Shown: one piece after another, positions 1 through 8,693 of the stretch
How the letters are laid out: each line of letters opens with the position of its first letter
How positions within the stretch are numbered: the stretch's first letter is position 1
Source: Janibacter sp.
Lineage (GTDB): Bacteria > Actinomycetota > Actinomycetes > Actinomycetales > Dermatophilaceae
NCBI GenBank assembly: GCA_030453295.1
Contig: JAKDKQ010000002.1
Location: 1 to 58,297, forward strand
Reading direction: 5' to 3'
DNA length: 58,297 bases
Notes under the pieces: model-generated
The model's database searches: none
What the model was told of the DNA's origin: nothing
The model's input: the letters and a program-made list of their open reading frames with translations, nothing else
Program-made: the position numbers and the translations under genes

Positions 1-2
1 GT

Positions 3-74
3 ACGATCGTCGGTCCCGAGCGGATCAGGCTGACCGGTGCCAACGGCTCCGGGAATACCACATGGGATCTCTGA
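3..74 (+). pseudogene. 3' remnant of an ABC-F-like ATPase fragment (TIVGPERIRLTGANGSGNTTWDL*)
   Basis: Frame 3 reads ERIRLTGANGSGNTTWDL-stop, a Walker A-like stretch (LTGANGSGKTT) with the Lys replaced by Asn and an immediate stop; enters from outside the window. Confidence 0.45.
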
Positions 75-128
75 CACCAGTACGCGACGTGACGTGCCGC
101 TCGGAAAACGGAGACAGCTGACCAACCA

Positions 129-150
129 AGTGCTGCAAAAGTGCAGTACT
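129..150. promoter_or_regulatory. Near-perfect inverted repeat AGTGCTGCA-AAAG-TGCAGTACT, candidate operator for the downstream XRE regulator operon
   Basis: 9-bp arms with one mismatch, ~50 bp upstream of the first gene of an operon that encodes an HTH regulator. Confidence 0.5.
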
Positions 151-199
151 GAGGATTTCAACACGCCGAGAGTGAAAGTAGGCGCGCCATATACTGACC

Positions 200-1015
200 A
201 TGCCCTATGCTGATCCTGTGACTGCTGAAGACGATGCCATCGCGAGCCTCCGCGAATCCGGGGTACTTGATGTTCTGACCTGGGCTGCGCCAGCCGCCTT
301 CACTGCTACCGATCAGATTTATGACGAGGACGCAGGGCATGACCAGGGAGTCATCGGCTACCTCAACTTCAAGCATTTGAAGGATCTGATGGACCGCGCG
401 ACCTCGAACGGACGGTTCGTTCTGGGAGACGACGTGGACGGTACGGGGTCAGACGTCCTTGAACGCGGAATCGTTCCCGAGGTGTTCCGCTCTATGCCGT
501 CTCTTGCGCCCGAGGCGATTGCTCGGAGCGACTACCAGCAGTCGCCGGGTTGGGCCGCTGAGGGTTACCGAGTGCTGCTGCAGTCGTTCACGTTCGGCCG
601 CATCGATGACATCAAGTGGGTGCAGCGTAGCGATGCCAAGCGCCGGGTCGCATCTCAGCACTTCATCGGCGAGGACACGCTATTCGACGATGCCGATTTC
701 GGACTGGAGTCCATACCTGGCATCCCCGATGATGACGACTTCGTTGGCGTGACGCTCGTAGCGACTCACGCCTTCAACCCGGCAACGAAGCAGTTCGAGC
801 TCTACATCGGCCAGAGCAAGAACCCTGCGTACCCCGAGGATTCTTGCTGGCACTGGCGTCAGCTGCTGTTGTCGGGCGGCACGCCGATGGGGGGCACGGG
901 CATAGCTGTACCGCCAGCGCTGCCCGGCGACGCCGCATCGACCGACGTGGACGATGTCGTCGTGCGCATCAAGAAGCCGCTGACGGGCGAGGGGGCGGGC
1001 GCAGCGAATGGATAG
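200..1015 (+). CDS. Hypothetical protein (first gene of 3-gene coupled operon)
   Basis: 271-aa ORF, stop overlaps the next start (ATGGATAG). Confidence 0.75.
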   Translation: MPYADPVTAEDDAIASLRESGVLDVLTWAAPAAFTATDQIYDEDAGHDQGVIGYLNFKHLKDLMDRATSNGRFVLGDDVDGTGSDVLERGIVPEVFRSMPSLAPEAIARSDYQQSPGWAAEGYRVLLQSFTFGRIDDIKWVQRSDAKRRVASQHFIGEDTLFDDADFGLESIPGIPDDDDFVGVTLVATHAFNPATKQFELYIGQSKNPAYPEDSCWHWRQLLLSGGTPMGGTGIAVPPALPGDAASTDVDDVVVRIKKPLTGEGAGAANG

Positions 1016-2114
1016 CATGCGTCGACCGTCGCAGACGCTTGCCGCCGCGACCTCGTTCTTCAACGGTGAGCGTCTGGCGATGGCGCGACAGCTCGCAGGA
1101 CTGAAGAAGGCGCATCTCGCTGCCTTGATCGAGATGTCACCGGCTTCGGTCACGGCTTGGGAGAGTGGCGCGAAGCAACCCAACCGTGCGACGGTGGCAA
1201 AGCTGGCGCTCGCTCTGAGCGTCGAGCCGCAGTTCTTCGGCGGTGGTGCGCCGCCTCGCGTGAACAAGCCGCACTTTCGGTCGCTCCGCTCCACGCCGCA
1301 GATCGCTCAAGACGAGGCCGAGGCTTATGGGCAGTTCGTGGCCGAGGTGACGGGCATGCTGGAGAACGCGGTTGAGTTTCCTGAGGCGCTGCTACCTGAT
1401 CTTTCTGTCGACCCTGACGAGCGCACGATGACCCCGGAGGATGCGGCAAGGGGAGCCCGTGAGTTCTTGGGTGTCGGCCCCGGCCCGGTCCAGCATGTCG
1501 TCCGCCTCGTCGAGCGCGCGGGCGTGGTTGTCGTCTTCAGCGAACCGGGTATCGCGGCCATTGATGCTTACTCACTGCACACTGCCACGAGGCCAATCAT
1601 CGTCCTGAACCCCGTGAAGGATGACTATTACCGGCAGCGGTTTGACGTCGCCCACGAACTTGGGCACCTGATCATGCATCACGACGCTGAGCCGGGCGGC
1701 AAGGTTGCCGAGGAGCAGGCCAACCGATTCGCATCCGAGTTCCTGATGCCCGCCGAGGAGATTGCGCCGTTCCTGCCGAGTTCTACGGCGGGCCGTGCAT
1801 GGGCACAGCTCGCAGAGCTCAAAGAGCATTGGGGCGTGAGCCTGGCGGCTCTGCTGTACCGGGCTCGTGCGCTCGGCACGATGGGTGACGTCTCCTACCG
1901 GAATGCCATGATTCGGATGTCACAGAACGGCTGGCGCCGCGCCGAACCAGGAAGGGTCGCGTCGCTTGAGATGCCGTCGATGTTGCCGCGAGCACGCGAG
2001 GTCATGAACTCTGCGGGTATCGACGACGACAGGTTCCTCTCGGGATCGGGACTTCCCGCCGGTCTCTATGAGACCGCTGCCTCTCGCGTACCGCTGGTCG
2101 GCGATCGATCGTGA
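1008..2114 (+). CDS. XRE-family HTH protein with ImmA/IrrE-type metallopeptidase domain
   Basis: N-terminal HTH (LAGLKKAHLAALIEMSPASVTAWESGAKQP) and zinc protease motif FDVAHELGHLIMHHD. Confidence 0.9.
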   Translation: MDSMRRPSQTLAAATSFFNGERLAMARQLAGLKKAHLAALIEMSPASVTAWESGAKQPNRATVAKLALALSVEPQFFGGGAPPRVNKPHFRSLRSTPQIAQDEAEAYGQFVAEVTGMLENAVEFPEALLPDLSVDPDERTMTPEDAARGAREFLGVGPGPVQHVVRLVERAGVVVVFSEPGIAAIDAYSLHTATRPIIVLNPVKDDYYRQRFDVAHELGHLIMHHDAEPGGKVAEEQANRFASEFLMPAEEIAPFLPSSTAGRAWAQLAELKEHWGVSLAALLYRARALGTMGDVSYRNAMIRMSQNGWRRAEPGRVASLEMPSMLPRAREVMNSAGIDDDRFLSGSGLPAGLYETAASRVPLVGDRS

Positions 2115-2795
2115 GATTTTCGGAGGCCTTCGGCACGGAACTTTCCGATGCCGACGATTGGTTCGACCCGCACCTGACCGTCGACACGAAACTCTTCATC
2201 GACCCGCTGCTCCTCCTCGAAGCGGGCGGTGAGTGGGCGCAAGCGCATAACGAACTGATCGCGCACTTCGTCCACTGCTATGGGTTGGTCGCGAAGGCAA
2301 CTAGCAGCAGCTCGGTGTCAGCGCAGGCTGCGCGGCGACTGCTCACCTTCCCCGAGCCTTTCGAACTTGGGCTCGGATACACCGCCTCAGGGACTCGCGG
2401 TTCTGGCGCTGGTGATGGCTTCGCGACGCGGATGGCCGATGGTATCGCCGTCGCCATCGCGGCCGGCCTCGGGCAACCGGAGCACATCGAGGAGATCGGC
2501 ATTTTGAACGAGGGGATCGGCGCGGATCGGATCTCCGATGCGACCGCCAATGTCATCAAGGGACGTCTGATCGCATACACGCAGATGATTGCGAGTCGTC
2601 ATAACATCCCGCTTGAAAAGCACAAGGTGCGGCATGCTCGAGTCAATCTGGATGGTGCCAGCTGGCATGACGAGGACGCCGACCTTCCCACCAACCCCGA
2701 AACTGGCCATCCGGTGATCTTGGTGCCGGAATTCATCCTCAACGGACTGCCGACGCTGAATGCGGACGAATGGTTCGATTCCCATTTCAACGACG

Positions 2796-2803
2796 ACATT
2801 CGC
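2796..2803. repeat. Target-site duplication ACATTCGC (left copy)
   Basis: Identical to 4227-4234; 8 bp as expected for ISL3. Confidence 0.95.
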
Positions 2804-4226
2804 GGCTCATCGCATTTGAGGGTGTAGCAGCGGTCTGAAGCCGCCGGCTTCGAGCAGAGATCGGGCGATGTAGTTCGTCAGGTTGCGGAAGCCGAGCGCG
2901 GAGCCGCGGAGGTGTTCGAGGCGGCCGTTGATCGCCTCGGTCGGCCCGTTCGAAGTGCCGGGCCGGTCGAAGTAGGCGAGCACGTCGACGGCCCGTCGTT
3001 TCAGTGTCCGCCCGAGCTTGCCGATCTCGTTGAGCGCTTGCGGGACGCCCGAGCCGATGGTCTCGATCAGCGCCTGCATCAACTGCTTCGCCTTGGCTCT
3101 ATCGGGCTCGCGATAGGCGGTCACGAGCCGCTGATAGAACTCCCACGTGACCTCGACCGCGCCATGCCGCTCGTCGGCGAACAGCGCGTCCAGACGCGCG
3201 CCTTGCCGCTCGGTGAGGAAGCGCATCCCGGTGTGCAGGGTGCGGCGGGTGCCGTAGAGCGGATCGCCCTTGCGGCCTCGGTGGCCGTGGATGTGCTGCT
3301 GCACGCGGCGGCGGCAGTCGTCCAGTGCGTCGCCGGCGAGGCGGACGACGTGGAACGGATCCATGACTGCGACCGCGTCCGGTACCTCTTCCGCGGCGGC
3401 GGTCTTGAAGCCGGCGAAGCCGTCCATCGCCACCACCGTGAGTCGATCGCGCCACGCCGTCGGACGGGCCGCGAGCCAGGTCTTGAACGCCTGCTTCGAA
3501 CGGCCAGGAACCATGTCGAGCAGGCGTGCCGGGCCGGTCTTCTCGCGGATCGGTGTGAGGTCGATGATGACGGTCACGTATTTGTCGCCGTGCCTGGTGT
3601 GCCGCCAGACATGCTCGTCGACGCCGAGCGTCGTCACGCCTTCCAGTCGAGATGGGTCATCGATCAGCAGCCGCCGCCCCTCGGCGAGCACGGCGCTGTT
3701 GGCGGTGTGCCAGGCGACGCCCAGCCCGGCCGCGACACGCGACATGGGGAGGTGGTCGATGACGATTCCTTCCAGCGCCCAGCGCAGCCCGCCGCGGGAG
3801 AGCTTCGCCCGCGCCGGCGCGGCAGCGCTCGTGTCTTCACGCCACGTGCGACCGCAGTGATCGCAATGGAAGCGACGGACTCGCAGCAGCAGCGTCGTCG
3901 GCCGATGCCCGTACGGCTCATGAGCGAGACGCCGCGTGACGGTGTCGCGCGCCACGCCCTCGACGCCGCAACCCCGGCACCACGGGTCAGCCTCCGCGAG
4001 CCGGCATTCCAGCACCGCGCGATCCGGCTCGAGCCGTTGCCCGACGGCCTCCAGGCCGAGCTCGTCGAGGCGGCAGAACGTGGTCAGGTCAGGGGTCGCG
4101 AAGGTAGCGTGGTGCACGTCGAGGTCTTTCGGATGGGCGGCCTAGGAACCTCCATCCTGGAAGACCTCGACCCCTACCCGCCGACGACGCGCTCCAGCCC
4201 GGCTACACCGTCATCTGCGAAGAGCC
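2804..4226 (-). mobile_element. ISL3-family insertion sequence, 1423 bp
   Basis: Terminal inverted repeats GGCTCATCGCATTTGAGGGTGTAGC / GGCTCTTCGCAGATGACGGTGTAGC (right end read as reverse complement) flanked by 8-bp direct repeats ACATTCGC. Confidence 0.95.
2807..4117 (-). CDS. ISL3-family transposase
   Basis: 436 aa; zinc-binding N-terminus (CRGCGVEGVARD..., HCDHCGRTW) and DDE domain (TLGVDEHVWR, VVAMDGFAGFKTAAAEEVPDAVAVMDPFHVVRL, NGPTEAINGRLEHLRGSALGFRN). Confidence 0.95.
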   Translation of the reverse strand: MHHATFATPDLTTFCRLDELGLEAVGQRLEPDRAVLECRLAEADPWCRGCGVEGVARDTVTRRLAHEPYGHRPTTLLLRVRRFHCDHCGRTWREDTSAAAPARAKLSRGGLRWALEGIVIDHLPMSRVAAGLGVAWHTANSAVLAEGRRLLIDDPSRLEGVTTLGVDEHVWRHTRHGDKYVTVIIDLTPIREKTGPARLLDMVPGRSKQAFKTWLAARPTAWRDRLTVVAMDGFAGFKTAAAEEVPDAVAVMDPFHVVRLAGDALDDCRRRVQQHIHGHRGRKGDPLYGTRRTLHTGMRFLTERQGARLDALFADERHGAVEVTWEFYQRLVTAYREPDRAKAKQLMQALIETIGSGVPQALNEIGKLGRTLKRRAVDVLAYFDRPGTSNGPTEAINGRLEHLRGSALGFRNLTNYIARSLLEAGGFRPLLHPQMR

Positions 4227-4234
4227 ACATTCGC
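4227..4234. repeat. Target-site duplication ACATTCGC (right copy)
   Basis: Identical to 2796-2803. Confidence 0.95.
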
Positions 4235-5042
4235 CTGTCGCTGAACCTCACTGTCGGTCAGGCCGTCACCAAGGCGAGCATCGTAACCTTTGCCCGCCAG
4301 CACCCCGATCGAGTCCGGGAGTGGGCGCGAGCGCAGACCAGCCGGGAAGACCTGATCGGTTACGACTTCGGTGCCGACCCTCTCGGAGTTGTCCAGTGGG
4401 ATAGGGAGCCCGTGCGCTACGCGGACGAGCATCCTCTTCCCGCTCGCGTGGTAACCACTCACGATGACCTGGTTGAGCTCGTAGCCGAAGTCATCGAACA
4501 GTTCCGACACTTCATCGAGGACCAGCGAGGCTGGAGCCTCCTATGGAACGACGATGGTTCCGAGAAACCCGAAGAGGCCGCTCAGCTCGTATTCCTGGGC
4601 ATCGCCCAGCAATACCTTCGGCAGTTCGACGTTGAGCTTGACCGCGAAGTCGAACTCGGACGGGGACCAGTAGATTTCAAGGCCTCCTCGCGCACGTCTG
4701 CCCGGCTGCTAATCGAGGTCAAGAAGCTTCACAACGGCAAGTTCTGGAACGGATTGCGCTATCAGCTCCCGAGCTATCTGAAATCCGATAACGCTACAGA
4801 GGGCTGGTTCATTGCCCTCCAATACAGGAGCAACAAGGGCGCCGTCGACCGTCTCCGGGCGCTCCCCGCTGAGGTCTCTTTGGTATCACAATCAGTCGGC
4901 AAACAGATCCGCTACGCGGCGATCGACGCCCGACGCCCTCTCTCGGCCTCTAAGTCGAGCGCACCGAAGATCTCTAGTTCATGACTTGATCCGTCAAAGG
5001 AGGGCATGATCATCGTTGTAGATGCTCAGAGCTACAAGCAGA

Positions 5043-6447
5043 TCAGACGCTGGCCAGCACTTCAATGCGAGAGTCGAATCCACGGGCGAAGTGTCTTGGG
5101 CGAACGACGAGTCTCGAAACGAGCGCGTCGATGATGACGCGTTGGCGACTGATCGTGAGCGACTCGATCGCAGGAGCGGCGTCCGGGTATCGCAGGAGGA
5201 CTTGGTCTCGGAGGTGGCGATTGAGCTCAGTCGCACACTCTTGAACAATGAAAGCCGGGCGGGCACGCTGAGTGAGGAACGTCTCACGCGTGATCATTGC
5301 AGCGCCGTATTGCGCTGCAACCTCGCGAAGCTCTGACGTCGCGGTCTGAAGCGCGGCGAGGAGCGACGTTGGACTGCTCAGCCGTGCGTATCGGATCGAG
5401 GCGTTGCGGATCCGCGAGAGTTGCCCAGTAATGGCCTCGTCGAGTTGGTGCATGTCGACCGTCACTTGGCCGCAGGAGGTGGGTTGTGCCTTGCATCGGT
5501 AGATGCGTTGCCCCCGGTGCGTGACGGCGCTAACGAGACGGTTACTGCAAGTACCGCAGCGGGCTATTGCACCCAGAAGCGTCGCTGACGATCGAGTGGC
5601 GTTGCGGCCCGGCGCAATCTGTAGCGCGCGGATCAACGCTGATTCATCTGGACTGACGATCCGGTCCCAAAGGCCTTCGTGCGGCCCGCGCCGATGGTGG
5701 AGCCTGCCACTGTTTAGAACCGATGCCACAGTCGTCGCTCCCCATGTCGTAACTCTGGTTGGTGCGGGGATGCTCGCGACGGTGAGTTCTCGGGCGATCG
5801 CGGTGACAGATAGTCCGGTGAGGTAGTCATCGACAACGCGGCGAATGACCATGCTTTCGCGTTGATCGAGGGACCCGTCATCCCGATACCCGTAGTGGCG
5901 TCCGCCGTGAAGCAGCCCACATTGGGCTCGTTGTTGCTGAGCGCGTGCCACACGGACACCCTTGTGGGCAGACTCGTAGTTGGCGAACGCGACGAGTTGT
6001 CGGGCGAAGAGGCGTCCTTCGTGGAGGTTGAGGTTGAAGGTGCCGCCCTGGACGGATTCGATCCTGATGGGTCGTGTGTCGAGGAGGTCGAGGAGTTGTT
6101 CGAGTTCGCGGGGGTTTCCGGTAGATGCGATCGAGATGCCAGACGATGACCGTGGTCGCTTCTCCGCACTCGAGACTGGTGAGGAGCCGCTGGTAGGCGG
6201 GCCGTGCTCGGTCCTGGTAGGCGGAGACGGCTTCGTCGATGAACTCGATCGTGTCGGTGTATCCGAGCTGGGCGGCCAGGGCGGCGCAGTCAGCGCGTTG
6301 TTGTTCGATGGAGGCGTGCTCGCTGGTGCGGTTGATAGAGATGCGTAGGTAGATCAGGTCGGTCGTGATGTGTATGGGCTCTCTCCGATGGACGCGACGC
6401 GCACGTGCGTCACTCGCCCAGGTGGAGGAGGGCGACCCGTGCTGCAC
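5043..6447 (-). pseudogene. Large serine recombinase, frameshifted in a G/C run (+ strand 6110-6114)
   Basis: N-terminus IYLRISINRTSEHASIEQQRADC...IVWHLDRIYRKP in one frame; RELEQLLDLLDTRPIRIESVQGGTFNLNLHEGRLFARQLVAFANYESAHKGVRVARAQQQ... plus zinc-ribbon in another. Confidence 0.85.
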
Positions 6448-6456
6448 AAGGCAGCG

Positions 6457-7875
6457 TCAGGGGCGGTAGGTGATTCGGACTCGTGTTCGATCGAAGCTGC
6501 GTCCGGGGTGACCGGGGACGATGGTGAGCTTTTTGACCAGGGTGGTGATCACCGCACGCCGGTCGATGGTGTCAAGGCTGTCCCACCAGGACGCCAGTGT
6601 GTCCGGGCTGCCGATGGGTGCTGCGTAGAGGGCGATGGCACCGCCTGCGGCGACAAGCTGCTGCTCGGCGTCGCGGAGCGACTCTTCCGCCGCGAAAAGC
6701 CCGGCCCGACGCTCACCGCCGGTGATGATGCGGGCTTGGTAGTCCTGGCTCAGTTGCCCGATTCGTGAGTTGATGTCCATGATTCGCCGAAGTGTGGCGG
6801 TCGTCGATTGTTCGCTGGCTGATGTGCGCGGGTGGGCGAGACGATTCAGGACACGTTGGGCGACATGTTCGTCCAGCGGGGTCGCGCTGATACTCAGTCC
6901 TCCGCGTTCTGGACGGGAGGGGTCCTTCTGGCAGGTGTAGCGCAGTGTCGGCGTAACGCCGGATGCGGAGGTGTGGCCGGTGATGGTAAGCCCGGCACCG
7001 CACTTGCTACACCGGGCAATCCCTCCGAGAAGGGAAGGACGTGCGGGGGCGATGCGGCGATGGGCAGGGTCGGCGAGGATCGCCCGGATCTGTTCGGTTT
7101 CCTCCGGGGTGATGACCGGCTCCCAATCGCCGGGGCCGAGGATCTCCCGCCCACCGGCGGGGTCTGCGCGAGTGCCGGGTGCATAGGCGCGCTGCCCCGA
7201 GATCCGTGCCGACGCCAGAACGCTGCGCACCGTGAACGGATGCCACAGCCCGGAGGTCCCCGTCCCAGCGCGTAAAGGCGGGATGTGGGAGCGGTTCAGC
7301 CAGGCGGTGATCGAGCGGATCGACTCGCCGGTGAGGAACCTGTCGGCCATCTGCCGGATCACTGCTGCTTGCTCCGGGATCAGCACGCCGCCGCGTCCGT
7401 ATCCGTACCGTGCGGGTCCGTGCCAGCGGCCTTGCTCTGCGAGGCGTTGGTTGGCGCGTTTGACGCGGTCGGATTTGTGGCCGGACTCGTAGGCTGCGAT
7501 CGCGACGAGTTGCCGGGCCATCAGCCGACCCTCCGTGGTGTTCAGATCGAACCCGCCACCGCGGACCGCTTCGATCCGTACCGGATGCTGCTCGACGAGG
7601 TCGATCAGATCCTCCAACTCCCGGGGTTGTCGGTAGAGGCGATCGACATGCCACACGATGATCCGTGAGACTCCGGCACGAATATGGGCGACCAGGGTGT
7701 CGTAGCCGGGGCGTCGGCCACCGTCGAACGCGGACACGTCGTTGTCGATGAACACCTGTGGGTCGGCGAAACCGAGCCGGTCGGCGAGGCTAAGGCAGTC
7801 CTCTTGCTGACGGTGCACGCCGGCCTGCATGCCAGTGCGGTCCTGCGAGATCCGCACATACACCGCCGCGTCCAT
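6457..7875 (-). CDS. Large serine recombinase (site-specific integrase)
   Basis: 472 aa; AAVYVRISQDRTGMQAGVHRQQEDC resolvase domain, WHVDRLYRQPREL, recombinase domain and CSKCGAGL zinc-ribbon. Confidence 0.93.
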   Translation of the reverse strand: MDAAVYVRISQDRTGMQAGVHRQQEDCLSLADRLGFADPQVFIDNDVSAFDGGRRPGYDTLVAHIRAGVSRIIVWHVDRLYRQPRELEDLIDLVEQHPVRIEAVRGGGFDLNTTEGRLMARQLVAIAAYESGHKSDRVKRANQRLAEQGRWHGPARYGYGRGGVLIPEQAAVIRQMADRFLTGESIRSITAWLNRSHIPPLRAGTGTSGLWHPFTVRSVLASARISGQRAYAPGTRADPAGGREILGPGDWEPVITPEETEQIRAILADPAHRRIAPARPSLLGGIARCSKCGAGLTITGHTSASGVTPTLRYTCQKDPSRPERGGLSISATPLDEHVAQRVLNRLAHPRTSASEQSTTATLRRIMDINSRIGQLSQDYQARIITGGERRAGLFAAEESLRDAEQQLVAAGGAIALYAAPIGSPDTLASWWDSLDTIDRRAVITTLVKKLTIVPGHPGRSFDRTRVRITYRP

Positions 7876-8030
7876 GGCCTGCTCCGTTCTGTGCCCGGTT
7901 TCAGATTACGGGGCGAGGCAGAACTAGCTTGCTGAAGGCGGACCGGTGTGGTGTGGCAACCGCCGAACGCGCGCCTCGTCCAGGTCAGGTATGTCGCCGG
8001 TCGAATCAGAGTACGACCCTCAGCCGACGT

Positions 8031-8693
8031 CTATGGCAGCACAATCCACACGTGGTCAAGACGAATGGTGAGGTCGGACGCCCGATCATGGGATGAACTT
8101 AGCCACTCGCTGTTGGTATTGGTTTTCTCTGGAACCAACTCATGACCCGCGCCCATCAACTTGTGCGTGTTCACATATCCGTTCACACGCGGCTGGAGAC
8201 CAGCAGTGGTCGGCTCCTGCACGTAGCCGACCATCATGCCCCAGCTTTCGTTGGCGCCGTAGGTTGAGCTGACGAATCTCGCCATTCCGTCGTAAACGTA
8301 GGCTCGACCGAGACTCGCAGTGTCGGTGAGGCGCTTAGCCTCGAGGAGGACGCCGCCGCCGCGCACAGAGATGCGGAGGTCTGGCCGCGCGGCGCCAGTC
8401 ATTGACTCCGTTCCGTTCAACATCCCGGGCGTGAGAACGATGTTCTCGATGTTCACCTCAAGCGGATAGAAACGACTCTCGCTGCGGCGCGCGTCGATCA
8501 GCCAGCGGAAGAGTTGGCCGCTGCAGTTGACCTCTGCCTTGTCGAAGGTATGCCAGCCGTTGACGGCCCATCTAGCCAGCGCGTCACCTACGAGGTCACC
8601 CACCAGCTCCGGGAGCCGTCGAACGGCACGGTTGTGTATGTGTTCGTTAATTCGGCCGGATACTCGGTCGAAGGCTCGCTCAAGCACGACCAT
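8031..8693 (-). CDS. Putative restriction-like nuclease subunit
   Basis: ARPDLRISVRGGGVLLEAKRL resembles PD-(D/E)xK; overlaps the 3' end of the upstream methylase by 14 bp if started at MVVLERAF. Confidence 0.6.
   Translation of the reverse strand: MVVLERAFDRVSGRINEHIHNRAVRRLPELVGDLVGDALARWAVNGWHTFDKAEVNCSGQLFRWLIDARRSESRFYPLEVNIENIVLTPGMLNGTESMTGAARPDLRISVRGGGVLLEAKRLTDTASLGRAYVYDGMARFVSSTYGANESWGMMVGYVQEPTTAGLQPRVNGYVNTHKLMGAGHELVPEKTNTNSEWLSSSHDRASDLTIRLDHVWIVLP

Larger units (their letters stand above)
2111..4984 (+). pseudogene. Split gene: PD-(D/E)xK-like nuclease family protein interrupted by an ISL3 element (5' part 2111-2803, 3' part 4227/4235-4984)
   Basis: Upstream frame ...WFDSHFNDDIR joins LSLNLTVGQAV... 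exactly when 1431 bp (IS + one TSD) is removed; C-terminal GRGPVDFKASSRTSARLLIEVKK resembles a PD-(D/E)xK core. Confidence 0.85.

Noticed and set aside
2912-4230. Long plus-strand ORF (first ~435 codons of the 690-aa ORF 2912-4984)
   Set aside because: It is antisense to the ISL3 transposase and reads as Arg/Pro/Ala-rich translation; only the part after the IS (from about 4227) is genuine coding sequence.
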